The notes beneath the pieces are model-generated. The model did not search any database, had not been told where the DNA came from, and saw nothing but the letters and a program-made list of their open reading frames with translations. A program made the position numbers and the translations under genes. A stretch of DNA of 64,000 nt, taken from NCBI GenBank assembly GCA_963930775.1, contig OZ005690.1, positions 1,405,725-1,469,724 on the forward strand, in the 5' to 3' direction. This DNA comes from Cliona cf. orientalis (taxonomy: Eukaryota; Porifera; Demospongiae; Clionaida; Clionaidae). Shown piece after piece: positions 27,004 through 38,051 of the stretch (position 1 is its first letter; each line of letters starts with the position of its first letter).

Positions 27004-27470
27004 AGCAGTCCGAATATCAGAATCTGATGTGAGTTGAATACTTCAAGTGAGCATGCAATGGATGCACATTAATATTCTAGATGAGAAGATCCTGGCATTT
27101 AGGCCAAATAAAATTGAATATTAGTTTCTCATCCCCGCCCGCCTCTAGTTTTTCCTCTGCCTGACCATATTTTAATTCATGAATATCATTAAAACTATCA
27201 TTAAAAAATGCACGAGGCATTACGTCATAGACTCGCCCATTTTTTAATGAAATTCATGATGACATTTAATGATATTCATGACAAAAATAAAATAAAAAGC
27301 CACCCTCCCGCCTGGGGAAATTCCTGAACATAGGATGAGAAACTAATAATCAATTTTGCTTGGCCTTACGAGATTTTTGTGGAGGGAACTCCTCTAGCAA
27401 CTGGTTCTCTTATTACAGTCAAGAAGAGCTTTCATCTGGTAGATCTCATTGGAGGTACACCAGACATAAA
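27001..27470 (+). pseudogene. Collapsed Ig unit (leader end + Ig2 end)
   Basis: 27001-27035 matches the last ~25 bases of a leader exon plus its GTGAGTTGA donor. 27075-27460, after removing the MITE at 27102-27365, matches the last third of an Ig2 exon (GAAGATCCTGGCATTTACGAG..GGAACTC..GCAACTGG.TCTCTTATTAC..AAGAAGAGCTTTCATCT). All of the sequence between them has been lost. Confidence 0.7.
27102..27365. mobile_element. Harbinger-like MITE inside an Ig2 exon remnant
   Basis: 264 bases, terminal GGCCAAATAAAATTGA and inverse, flanked by the 3-base direct repeat TTA (27099-27101, 27366-27368). The same element lies in opposite orientation at 62881-63146 with TAA flanks. A TWA target of three bases is characteristic of PIF/Harbinger. 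Confidence 0.85.
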
Positions 27471-27479
27471 GGAATAGTG

Positions 27480-28070
27480 GTCATGTTCCAGTAGTGTAGT
27501 AGTGTGCAGCTGTACTTGCCATCTGTGTTTACATATGGCTCTTACCTCAGTACATGATGATTACAATTCTGTGCCTTGCTGGTCAGTTGTCAATGCAGTG
27601 ACAGTGTAAACATGCAGGCAGTGGCTCTCAAGTGGATAATTCAGTTTAGGTAGTCACAGAAGCTTTAGTGACATAGCCAGGTGCCTTCCCCCACTCCTGG
27701 ATCATGCACTGACTTGAACTGTACCATAAACATGTTCAGGTGCAGGGTATTGAACAAGCATACACAGTGAGCCATGCTATACACGCGCATGAGTCATGCA
27801 TGCATGTAGCGGTGAGGGTTCTGCACTCAAGTGCATTCATATTATTATTATGTTTGATCATGCCTGGTCATGATTAGTCACTTCCTTAATGCTAAAGTGT
27901 ACATTCTCAGTCAGACTACAGTCTTATAAGTCTAAATCGTGTTGCAGTCATAAAATATTTAGTTTATCTCAGTGGCTGGGTAGACTCACTTAGTCAGTTA
28001 ATAGATCCATGGCAGGATCCTGTTTGTGTGCACTGACTGTCCTTTAAGATCAGTGTCTATAGTGATCGCC
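27480..28070. other. Spacer, no gene seen
   Basis: About 0.6 kb of unique-looking AT-rich DNA between the collapsed unit and the next leader copy. Its end (CAGGATCCTGTTTGTGTGCACTGACTGTCC) recurs upstream of other leader copies near 36685 and 37225 and, inverted, near 37830, so it is probably leader 5' flank. Confidence 0.5.
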
Positions 28071-28076
28071 ATCATC

Positions 28077-28205
28077 ATGTTGTTTGCTGAGTGGACTGTA
28101 AGCTTAATGCTCCTTTTCTGGTACAGTCAGTGCCTATGGTGAGACTGGAGTGTATTGATGGTGCCTTATTGAGGGCACAGTGCTACAGCAGTCCGAGCGT
28201 CAGAT
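28077..28205 (+). pseudogene. Leader exon copy, frameshifted
   Basis: Begins MLFAEWTVSLMLL and has the usual GTGAGT donor. One T is missing from the T-run (CTCCTTTTCTGG instead of CTCCTTTTTCTGG), which throws the frame into an early stop. Confidence 0.75.
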
Positions 28206-28227
28206 GTGAGTGGACTACAGTACTTTA

Positions 28228-28500
28228 TCATTGAAGTTATAGTTAATGCATGAGAGCAGTAACCACATACAACATGCATGATTGCATTATTCCATATAGC
28301 ACTAGTAGGGATGTGTTAACTGGTTTGCATCCCCACTGTAGCAGTTGTACTGACTACCATGAAAACTAGTGTGGTGTCTAAGTCAGACCACTGGGCTGGG
28401 TCCCTGTATAATTATAGTAGTCAGCTGCATCATTATGATATTGCCCTAGCCACAGGGCAATATCCAGTATATTATTGCCCTGGCGGTAGCTTTGATCTAC
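28228..28500. repeat. Dispersed repeat shared with 30176-30490
   Basis: Contains GTGTTAAC.GGTTTG.ATCCCCACTGT, GACCACTGGGC.(A/G)GG and an ATTGCCCT..AGGGCAAT stem, then TGGCGGTAGCTTTGATCTACGTCA. The second copy carries an additional foldback (about 30186-30303, ACTAGTGCTGTATGGAATA..arms). Probably a non-autonomous element inserted in both places. Confidence 0.6.
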
Positions 28501-28727
28501 GTCAGACTCATAGGAGGATACCAAATTAAAATCCGCCAAAATTTCTTACTCGCATATAATTATACGTATGGCGATCCCGTACCGAACCGCCAAATTTAAA
28601 TCCGCCAATATTCGATTTTGGGCTCAACCGCCAAATTTAATTCCCGCCAATATTTCCGGCTATACGGTATTTTATGCCGGCGTCTATTCCTTTTCAACAT
28701 AATTTGAGGATCCAGCGATCGCTCATC

Positions 28728-31700
28728 ATGTCCGCTGACTGGACAATAATGCTAATTTTTCTGATACAATCGGTGCCTGTGGTGAGACTGGGGTGTACTG
28801 ATGGTGCCTTATTGAGGGCACAGTGCAGCAGTGTGAGTATTGTTCGATGTGAGTTAAAGATAGCATTTATTATTGCAATTATTATTATTATTATATATCC
28901 TGATTCACCCTTGTATCCTAGGTAACAGGGGTGTTATAACTAAAATATTGACCTCCCTCAGGCAATTATAATCCCCTGTGAACACTATAGTGCACTGCAC
29001 TAAAAATATGCCTGCCAACGACTTCCTACCATCTAAACACAAACACTAAGAAACTGACCAATCAGGATATATATCAGATGTCACATGGTAGGCACGCGTA
29101 TTATGGATTATAAAGCCCCTCCCCCTTGGGCTGCGCCCTCGGGGTCGTGGGCTTTATAATCCATAATACACTGCCTACCATGCGATATCTATTACATACT
29201 ACAGCATTTTTAATATATGAGAGTCTGCCTGGATCAGTGAGGATTAGATGTGGTCATCCTGCCACATCATACTCGTGGAGTAAATCAGACGATGGCAGTG
29301 CTGCTAATGCTGTGATACTGGACACCTCTTCCGATAAGTACACAGTCGTTGATGGCAATTCTCTAGACATCAGCTTACATAATGTAACTGGAGCTGACGG
29401 TGGCCTCTATCGCTGTGTATATGATGGAACTGGGACATCACCTCAGTTGTGTATTTATGTGTATGGTGAGTCAACAATGATAATTTATCAGCAATAGCTA
29501 TATTATAATAATACCACTTAGTCATAGCACAAGCTTTGCCGAAAATGGAAAAATATAAGCTCATTGATATACCATTAATCGGAACTAAAAACTTAAGTTT
29601 ATATAACTGATATTTCAGTGTTGGCTCTTGATCGAATACAAGCATGATGTATCTGAGTGAAAACAACTCCTTTCTCCTTTCTCTCATACATGTACAGAAA
29701 AAGCAGTATTTACATCATGTCCACAAGAGTATTCAGGCTGCTCTAAGAAGGTTCCTCTTTCAGTTACATCGGGAAATCCTGCCATTTTCGATGCCTCCAT
29801 TACCTACACACCTGGTGGTAGCTGTAACTTTAAACAGGCAATAACACGAGTCAAACTTACAAAGATTAACGGGCAATCAAATTTGCCCAACACACTACTG
29901 TTCACATGTCGCACAGACCAGGGAGCTTCATGTTTGATAAATGATAACCGGTTGTCCCTGAGCAGAGGAGATGGTTTGGACTACATTTTTACTCTTTCAA
30001 ATGCTAGTCAAGAAGATGATGGCATTTACGAGGTTGTTGTGGAGGGAACTCACCCAGCAACAGGCTCTCTTATTACATTTAAGAAGAGCTTTCATCTTAT
30101 TATAGGTACCGGTATACCATTAAAATTACTATTATAATTATATTGCTCAGTATACCCAGGTACACTGGGATAAGTTATAGTTAATACACCCCTACTAGTG
30201 CTGTATGGAATATAATGCACGAGTGCAGTAACCACATACAGCACGAGGGCGAAGCCCGTGTGGTTACGCACGAGTGCATTATTCCATACATGCAGCACTA
30301 GTATAGGGGTGTGTTAACAGGTTTGTATCCCCACTGTTGACTTAGCACTACAAGTGTGGTGTCTGAGCCTGACCACTGGGCCAGGTACCTGTCAGCTGTA
30401 CCACAGGGCAATATCACGATATTGCCCTAGCCACAGAGCAATATCCAGTATACTGCCCTGGCGGTAGCTTTGATCTACGTCATAGGTGGGATACAATTAA
30501 ATTTATTGCCACACAAATGGAAGTGAGCCTATATTTAATATTATTATAGAGAATATAATATCAAGTCGCTGGCCAATTGGATTAATAATATTGTAGGAAT
30601 ACAGCTGCAGCCTGTACTTGGGGCATATATCTGGCCAACTTTTATTGGCTAAGATTTATTTAATTATTTTTGTACGTAGCTAGCTATAGCTATAATAGAA
30701 GTAGCTACTGTAGCCTTCAGCCAAGGGGGAATTTTGTTCCTGTCCCTCTATTATTATTATAGCGACTTGTGGACAGTCAGATCGGACCAGCAATAGGATA
30801 TCATTAGAGTTAGTCAGCAGACCAACACTGTGAAGGTGCTGGCCCGTAAGACTAACTGGGGTTAGACTATCATTTGGGAAAATTTATGACAGGGTGATCA
30901 GTGAAATTTCAAGGTAAAAGTCCAAAAATGGTATATAGTCATGCATGCTCTTGCTTGTGGCCCACATAAGCAGCAGGTGTTAGCAAAGTCATAATTATAG
31001 TAGTGACGGTAGCTACTAGCTATCAATACTCCTGGTGGCGTAAACTTCCATGACTTCAAACTTGTATGGCTACAACATACCTCAAGCTATGATTTCTTCC
31101 ATAATTAGTTCCATAGTTTGCAATCGCGTGCAGGTAGCTAGCATGATGCAAGCACATAATGATAGATATTATAGTTCATAGCTTCCTGGATTGCAACATT
31201 GCTGCATGTAGCTACCTGGCAATGCAGCCACAGCAAGGACTATAAAGTCATACAACTACCCCGCGCGCTTCGTATCTAGTTAGCACAGAAAATGAGAGCC
31301 ATATGCGACCTTTATTACCCCGCGCGCATGCGCAAGGGGTAAAGCAATCGTCTGTCGTCGTCGTTGTTGTCGTCGTCGTCGGCACGAAAATCGCCAGATC
31401 TCGAGCTCTAGGCGTCTATGCGTGCTGTAAGCACAACCAATCGGTAGATATCGGTGAAAAACTGGTTTATACGCGCTTCAAACTTCACAAAAAGGCTTAC
31501 AAGTGCTACAAATCGTGCATTTTCTGTTCGGCATGCCTGTGGTTTATCGACCACACCCACTCTTTTAGCATAATAGTATGCAGATGCGACTGCGCATGCT
31601 CAAGCACGGTGTTGGAAAGGGTCGTCACGTCATGAAACAGCTACATATGCATGCCTCAGAATGTTGCAATGCTACAGTGGCTACAGAGCGCGCGGGGTAT

Positions 31701-34700
31701 GTGCTCTATAGAGCTCTAGTTATTATTATTATTGATTTGAAACAACACACCACAATAGGTGCAGCAGGACATAAAATTAATTATTATTAAGTACAATTAG
31801 TTTTATCTCTAATCCTGGGGCGTAACCGGGCGGCGATCGGAGTCCAAACTTCCAGGCTACCTTTCCTCAGTACAACCCCAGGGGCATTGTCAGACTCTCC
31901 TCCACAATACTCGATACTGTCCATATCTAAGAGCTGGGAAACAGGGATGTCTTGTGATACCGGTTCAGCAGGCACATCAGTCAGTCGTTTAAACTGCCTG
32001 TGACATGCACTGGAGTCCACATATGGTCACCATTGTTTAGCTCAAGGTGCAGAGATGGTTCACCTTCTCTAATGACAAAGTCATTGACACACCCAACATT
32101 CTCCTCTATAAACTGCTTGCTGCTGCTATCTAGTGTACTATACTTTATTGCGCGCGCGCATGCCAAGCATTGTCATAGCGCTCGTGGGGGCCTTATTAAA
32201 CGATTCGAAGCATAACGAATCCAGTTTTTTATGGGCTTGGTGTGCTTTCGATTCTCTTAAGTGCCTAGGTCTCGAAATTTGACGATTTTTGTGGTGCCAC
32301 GATGAATCCATACTTCATCCCATGGATACTGCGCGTGCGCATGCGCATGGTGGGTAATTGCTGACATGCACGTGTAGGATATTATATTATTATACCTGCA
32401 GTTCTTGTAGCATGCATGCATGTATGAGTGAGGTTTGTCAGCTAGCACTCTTGATTATCATATATAGATTCCCCTTCTGTAACTCCTTCCCCTCCCCCTG
32501 CACCGGTTGGAGTCCAATCACTCTGCTCAGTGATTGTCTGGTACAGTCCAGAGGTGTCCTGTGAAGATATGATCAGTGGCTATGAGGTGCGATTCTATGA
32601 TCCAAACTTCACTCAGTCAAATATGACGAGGCATGTCGGAGCAAACAGGACCTTTTATGATGTAACAGAAGAGGACAGACTGGCTGGCGAGAACACCCAT
32701 GTTCAGGTCATAAAATTATGCCACATCTGATGCACAACGATATAACTTTGGTGTATGTTTTCAAATTTACAAATACACTCGCACGTTCAACTGTTCATTA
32801 TAGGTTCGAGTCCTATACAACAGTATAGTGGGAGAATGGAGCAATGAAATTACTGTTGGTAAGAGATCTAGAATTTAATCCTTGTGAATATTTTGTACTA
32901 TTAAATTATTCCCTCAGGATGCGCTCGCAAACAGATGTCGATGTTCAGTGAGTTGAATAGCTAGTAGTATAATTTTTCAAATTATACTCTCATCTAATCC
33001 CACTACATGCATGGCACCCCATGCAACCACACACCAACATGTTCACAATCAATTATAATTGGGTATCGGGCGACAGAGAGTGCAGAAAAAGTCCGCCACA
33101 CAACAACACAACAACCACATCAACACACTATCACATACAGACAGCTACATAAAATGACTAGCTGGAATAAGCAGGGATGGGCCAATGAAAACATAATTGT
33201 GTACCAGACTGTACACAGTTTTAGGGTATGCGGCCAACTATACCCATGGGAAAAAACCTCTCACACATAAAAAACCTTTGATTAAGGAAAAACTGTGAGA
33301 GAGGAAAAGCCCGGAAAGAAAAAAGAATTACAACATCCCTGGTAACAAAAAGGTGAGTTCTGTCCATTAGAGTGTAGATCTAGTCCGGTCAGGTGGATCT
33401 CTGCTCAGCTCTGTTCCGTCAGTAAGTTGCAATTAGAGCTGCATGTGATACTCAAACAAACAGACATGGGGCAGTCAATGCACTGATATATAGCATCCAT
33501 GTTCGTACCTGGGAAAAACTTCTCTGCACTGCGAATAGGAGTCGCCGAGAGAGTGACTACTACTCGAAGCATCCACTTTAAATACCCACCAGCTGAGCCA
33601 AACCGTCCATGCATGCAACATAAACACACAACCCAGCGTCTCCACTGTGACAACAATCAATTATCTCCCAGACACAATGCATGCATGCATACACAGAAAC
33701 GATAAGAGAATATTTTCCTTCTAATTCACTGCGTTCAAACGACAGAAAATATATTTCCGCTTTGCTGATGATTATATACCACATCTCTTGAAGCTCAATC
33801 AAAGGGAATTTACGGAATTATATTAATCACTAATATCATAGGCGGCGGAAACGGGGGGGCCGGGGGGGCCATGGCCCCCCCACTTTTCAAGGCTGACACA
33901 CCCACTTTTGCCTTGTGCTAAGCAAAAAACAATGAACTTATCAATTTTACCTGTTTGCAATAGCCTTCCATCAGTTCTGAGTCAAAAACATGCTAGTTTC
34001 ATAGCTGCTTTCCTTGAAATCGACTGTTTTTTGCATCGTTGTTTCTTCATTTTCACGGACGCGGTAGCGCTAATTAGTGGGCGTGGCTTAAATTTTGCGC
34101 GCGCGCTTCGCGCGCGGATCGTTTCACTTCTTGGCCCCCTCACATTTAATATGCTTCCGCCGCCTATGACTATAGCTGCACAGGATGTCCATGAAAGCAC
34201 CTTAATGGTTGCATGACATCACATACATCACTAAGATTAATATTGAATTGCTTGAAAGTTATCTCATTACCAGTGTGGTAGTGACATAGCCCCCCCCCCC
34301 CCTTTTGGGGGCCCCCTCGGCCCCATATCTCTAGGGATACACGCCCCCCAGGCTCATATCGCTAGCGAAATCGTTATGTACAGATATCCTAATTAGATTA
34401 TCGGCGCGTGATTATGTCGCAATCACATGTGCATCGGTATGGTGGGAGGGGCTGGGGCTGGGGGGGGGGTTGGGGATGGGTTGCCAATGGTTAACAGGGT
34501 TAGCTAGTCTCTAGGGTTTGTCTATCAAAGGGGGAAAATAATGATTAGCAGCAGCGACAACAGCGGTGGTGTAGTGGTTGGGGCTCTTGTGTGTGGAACA
34601 GACGCAATCACACGTGCATCGGTATGGTGGGAGGGGCTGGGGGAGGGGTTGGGGATGGGTTGCCAATGGTTAGCAGGGTTAGTCTCTAGGGTTTGTCTAT

Positions 34701-35327
34701 GAAAGGGGGAAAATAATGATTGGCAGCAACGACAACAGTGGTGGTGTAGTGGCTGGGGCTCTTGTGTGTGGTACAGAATGTAGCGGGTTTGAATCTTTAT
34801 GCTTTGATTTTTTTTTTCCACTAAGTTCTCGTAGGGGGGCCTATATCGCGGGGAGACCCATATTGCTCCTACACTGGTACAACATCTGTGCCAAAAATTC
34901 ATAATAATTCACTGGGAGTTTGGAATGTGCCGTGATGTATACGTACATAGCCAAGATGGATGTTCACATCATAATGTTCTATAATATTATCGCAGATGTA
35001 TACTTTATGCTCAATGGAACTGTGTACCTCAACAACAGTGCTATCCCCCTCTTGGGTGTAGGGGAGGGAGACCACGCCCTCCAGTGTAGGACCAGCAGGG
35101 ACGAGTGCTGTAGAGCCTTGCCAAACCGGTTTGGTGACTTCTACTATCCCAATGGAACTCAAATCTTTAATGAAAGGCCAGGGTATGGGTTTTATCGCAA
35201 CAGAGGTCAAAAGGTCATACATCTGAATCGGAGGGAGGGGGTGACTTCGCCTGCTGGGAAGTACAGGTGTGAGATACCTGATGCCGATGGAGAGATGAAG
35301 AGCACATTCATCAACTTGATGGAATAA
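28728..35327 (+). CDS. U2: intact secreted Ig-Ig-FN3-IgX protein, 481 aa
   Basis: Exons: leader 28728-28848, Ig1 29205-29465, Ig2 29698-30105, FN3a 32468-32706, FN3b 32804-32858, micro-exon 32918-32947, IgX 34996-35327. All junctions are GT/AG and the sum is 482 codons. The leader has a hydrophobic core (TIMLIFLIQSVPVV), a likely signal peptide. Ig1 has the canonical RCGH..SWSK..DGGLYRCVY pattern. Ig2 keeps EDDGIYEVVVEG but lacks the F-strand Cys and has other Cys (GGSCNF, FTCRTDQGASC). FN3 has VIVWYSPEV..GYEVRFYDP and GEWSNEITV. IgX has HALQCRTSRDECC, FGDFYYPNGT, RNRGQKVIHLNRR and GKYRCEIPDADG, and ends INLME. Several NxS/T sites occur. No transmembrane segment or GPI-type tail is seen, so it is predicted to be secreted. 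Role unknown; ligand binding or recognition is inferred from the domains. Confidence 0.75.
29085..29187. repeat. Snapback palindrome in U2 intron 1
   Basis: Arms CATGGTAGGCA..GTATTATGGATTATAAAGCCC and GGGCTTTATAATCCATAATACACTGCCTACCATG face each other around a G/C-rich centre. It is absent from the corresponding intron of U1 and so is probably a short foldback element. Confidence 0.75.
31316..31702. mobile_element. MITE with TACCCCGCGCGC ends in U2 intron 3
   Basis: Terminal TACCCCGCGCGC and GCGCGCGGGGTA. Together with the fragment to ~32130 it interrupts a stretch that is continuous in U1 (GCGACCTTTATCTAGTGTAC near 24215). Confidence 0.65.
31790..32166 (-). pseudogene. Transposon ORF fragment with WTPV repeats
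   Basis: Minus-strand reading frames 31787-32020 and 31981-32166 overlap with a frameshift between them. They contain NDFVIREGEPS..NGDHMWTPV, then GGESDNAPGVVL..GSLEVWTPI, and end RLRPRIRDKTN. The same motif (x.R.G.PG..n.S..WTPV, ending RTRSRTKD) occurs in the plus-strand ORF at 48086-48583. I infer the C-terminal part of one mobile-element protein family; I do not recognise its function. Confidence 0.55.
32984..33760. other. U2-specific insertion in intron 6, unidentified
   Basis: Compared with U1 (near 25068), about 0.78 kb is inserted between TTTTTCAAATT and CTTTGCTGATGATTATATACCACAT. Short open frames on both strands show no recognisable domain. No clear terminal repeats. Confidence 0.5.
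33837..34168. mobile_element. MITE with CATAGGCGGCGGAA ends in U2 intron 6
   Basis: 332 bases with inverted ends CATAGGCGGCGGAA and TTCCGCCGCCTATG. The uninterrupted site is TTAATCACTATAGCTGC in U1 (25138). Contains a G/C-rich near-palindromic GGGGGGGCC..GGCCCCCC start and a GCGCGCGC core. Related in its ends to the element at 22164. Confidence 0.8.
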
Positions 35328-35589
35328 TGCTAGTCTATCAGCTGCTGATAAACTTAGCTGTGAACTGTCATAAATCTACCACAAGTAGCTATGCTGTATC
35401 ATGACATTTTGACATGATTGTGCATTTTAACAATTAGGATACAAAGGGTGATAGTATGTTGATAGAAAATTTTTTGAATGATCAATATCATGTACAACTC
35501 TTGTTATTGCAATCATTATTACAAAGGTAGCTAATTGCCAAAAATGCCATAAAATGAACAATTCATGTATTAGCTAAACTTAGTTTGAT

Positions 35590-35937
35590 TAGGTCAAGTC
35601 AAAGTTCAACATGTTGACTCGCAGCTCTCTATGTCTGACTCCGCCCTCCCCCCTCTCGCCAATCTCAAGCTCTGTCGATGCTGTACGTACAGTCACTCAG
35701 TGTTGCATCATGTGACCCATCTCGACTACTTCTCTCGCTACGTGCCATGGGGCTTCATCTCCATAATAACATGATAACTAGGGGGTGGGGTCGACCCCGC
35801 CTCCTCCTCTACTTCCCCATCTTCCACATGGGTTGTTTTCCCCTTGTGTCCCGTTACCGTGCCGATGCCCACACTAGTGGCTTGACTGGGGACCACTAGT
35901 ACTACGTGCACTATGGGAATGTCTTCTGCTGTGATAC
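35590..35937 (-). pseudogene. Remnant of receptor tail exon after U2
   Basis: Minus-strand translation gives GITAEDIPIVHVVLVVPSQ, then GIGTVTGHKGKTTHVEDGE and STPPPSYHVIMEMKPHGT. These match TTEDVPTVRVVVPSRPTS, GTATGHKGKYP, TPPPNYSVVMEVEPHGT in the receptor gene at the right end. The 3' flank also matches 61615-61750. The copy starts abruptly at ~35937 where it is joined to an Ig1 fragment on the opposite strand, and has internal length changes. Confidence 0.8.
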
Positions 35938-36125
35938 CGGGCACCTCTTCCAATTGCTAAGTACACAGAAGTCGTTGATGGCAATTCCAGACATCAGTTT
36001 AGATAATAATATTATTATTACTAAAGTGGATGGTGGTCTCTGTCGTTGTGTGTATGGAGAAATTGGGACATTATTAAAGTCAGAATTGTGTGTTTATGTG
36101 TATGATAAGTCAACAAGCCGGTGAG
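35938..36125 (+). pseudogene. Partial Ig1 exon
   Basis: GCACCTCTTCC.A.TTGCTAAGTACACAG..GTTGATGGCAATTC through GTTTATGTGTATGATAAGTCAAC matches the second half of Ig1, with small insertions (ATTATTATT, TTAAAGT). The donor is changed from GGTGAGTC to GATAAGTC. Not functional as it stands. Confidence 0.75.
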
Positions 36126-36288
36126 GTGGTGTCCCCTCTTTTGTACATCCTGCGTCACTTCCTTTATTATAGTGTCCGAGGCATACCTAGGCCTACTTAA
36201 GCATTTGTTTTACATAGTCTACTCTCAGTCTGCAGTCTAGTGATACCGGTAGCTACTACTGGTACATAAAGACGATATCACAATCATC

Positions 36289-36460
36289 ATGTTGTCTGCT
36301 GAGTGGATGGTGATGCTCCTTTTTCTGGTACAGTGAGTGCCTATGGTGAGACTGGCGTATTCTGATGGTGCCTTATTGAGGGCACAGATTCAGAATTCAT
36401 CCAGATAGTGGCTTCCTAATTCCAATCAAGAAGGGTTTTCATCTTAATAATATTATTATA
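36289..36460 (+). pseudogene. Leader exon copy with nonsense codon, plus Ig2 trace
   Basis: Begins MLSAEWMVMLLFLVQ, then a TGA replaces the TCA serine codon of intact copies. After ~36392 it jumps to a trace of an Ig2 exon end (CAATCAAGAAGGGTTTTCATCTTAATA). Confidence 0.7.
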
Positions 36461-36797
36461 GGTACATACCGGTGTGAATTATCACTGTCATCATAACACA
36501 CAATTGAGATGATGTCCCAACCACGTTTGTACATCCTGTATGCATGCCTTAGTCACTCCTGGTCACTTCCTATAGGTGTATATATTTAGGCACTTGTTCT
36601 ACACTACACAGTCCAATATCAGTTCATAGTCTAGTGATAGCTATTATTGGTATATACATAAAGATCCAGAAGTTATTTGGCAGGATCTGGAAACTTTCTT
36701 TTGCACACATACACTGACTGTACATGACAATGTGTTTTTAATCCTAGATAGAGTTTTAAGCATCAGTTTTAGTGAATCTAATGATATCACAATCATC

Positions 36798-37032
36798 ATG
36801 TTGTCCGCTGAGTGGACAGTAACACTCCTTTTTTCTGGTGTGCAGTCAGTGCCTGTGGTGAGACTGGAGTGTACTGATGGTGCTATATTGAGGGCGCAGT
36901 AGTAAGTACAGCAGCAGTCCGAGTGTCAGATGTGAGTTGACTTAAAGTATAGCATTCTATTATTACTACAGCATTTTAAATGTATGATTAAAGTCAGAAT
37001 TGTGTGTTTATGTGTATGATATATAAGTCAAC
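36798..37032 (+). pseudogene. Leader exon copy with nonsense codon, plus Ig1 trace
   Basis: Reads MLSAEWTVTLLFSGVQSVPVVRLECTDGA, then TAG in place of the TGC cysteine codon. It is followed at 36970-37032 by the first ~15 and last ~35 bases of an Ig1 exon (GCATTTTAAATGTATGA joined to AAGTCAGAATTGTGTGTTTATG), i.e. an internal deletion. Confidence 0.75.
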
Positions 37033-37312
37033 AAGCCTGTGAGGTGCTGTCCCCTCTTTTGTATTCATGATACATAGTCACTCTGATCACTTCCTGTCAC
37101 TATGAGGCATACCTAGGACTACTTAAGCACTTGTTTAACACAGTGTAGCTAGCTACTATCAGTCTGCAGTCTAGTGATAGCTATACTACTGGTACATAAA
37201 GATCCAGAAGTTAATTGGCAGGATCCGGAAACTTTCTTTTGCGTACATGCGCTGACTGTACATGACAATACCATTGATCGAGTTTTAAGCATCTAACAAT
37301 ATCACAATCATC

Positions 37313-37574
37313 ATGTTGTCCGCTGAGTGGATGCTAATGCTTATTGTTTTGATACAGTCAGTGCCTATGGTGAGACTGGAGTGTACTGATGGTGCCTTAT
37401 TGAGGGCACAGTGCAGCAGCGTGAGTATGGTTCGATGTGAGTTAAAGTATAGCATTAAAATTTTATTATTGCAATAATATATTATTATTATTATTATTAT
37501 TATACGACAGCATTTTTGACGTATGAGAGTCTGCCTGCATCAGTGAGGATAAGATGTGGTCATTCTGCCACATC
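37313..37574 (+). pseudogene. Intact leader exon with truncated Ig1
   Basis: Leader 37313-37436 (MLSAEWMLMLIVLIQ..) is open and has a proper donor. An Ig1 exon starts at 37511 and is cut at 37574 (..GTCATTCTGCCACATC), where it meets an unrelated AT-rich join and then an inverted leader copy. The 37511-37574 fragment is almost identical to the U3 Ig1 start. Confidence 0.75.
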
Positions 37575-37635
37575 TGTAGTATAATAATAATATTATCGTT
37601 AATGCAACAATAATTTATACTTTAGGTCAACTCAC

Positions 37636-37759
37636 ATCTGACACTTGGACTACTGCTGCACTGTGCCCTCAATAAGGCACCATCAGTACACTCCAGTCTC
37701 ACCATAGGCACTGACTGCACCAGAAAAACTAGCATTACTGTCCACTCAGTGGACAACAT
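37636..37759 (-). pseudogene. Inverted leader exon copy, open frame
   Basis: The only copy on the minus strand: MLSTEWTVMLVFLVQSVP.., ending at a GTGAGT donor (37634-37635). The frame is intact, but no Ig exon follows on the minus strand. It sits head to head with the U3 leader ~290 bases away. Confidence 0.7.
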
Positions 37760-38051
37760 GATGATAGTGCATCACTATAATAATAGACACTGATGTTAAA
37801 AGTGCTTAAAGGACTGTCGGTGCACACAAACTGGATCCTGCCATGGATCTACATGCATATGTATGGCTGCGAGCGCACCTGCGAGCACACCTGCTCACTA
37901 TGGACTTGCCGGACGTGAACTAATTCCCCAGATCCTTTCTTGTGGGGCTGGTACCTAGGTACTTAAGCACTTGTTTTACACAGTCTAGTCTCAGTTTGCA
38001 GTCTAGTATATAATAGCTAGATTCAGTGAATCTAACGAAATCACAATTATC

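Noticed and set aside
34525..34902. 125-aa minus-strand frame
   Set aside because: Formed by two tandem copies of a G-rich intronic repeat (TGGTGTAGTGG.TGGGGCTCTTGTGTGTGG); low complexity, no domain.
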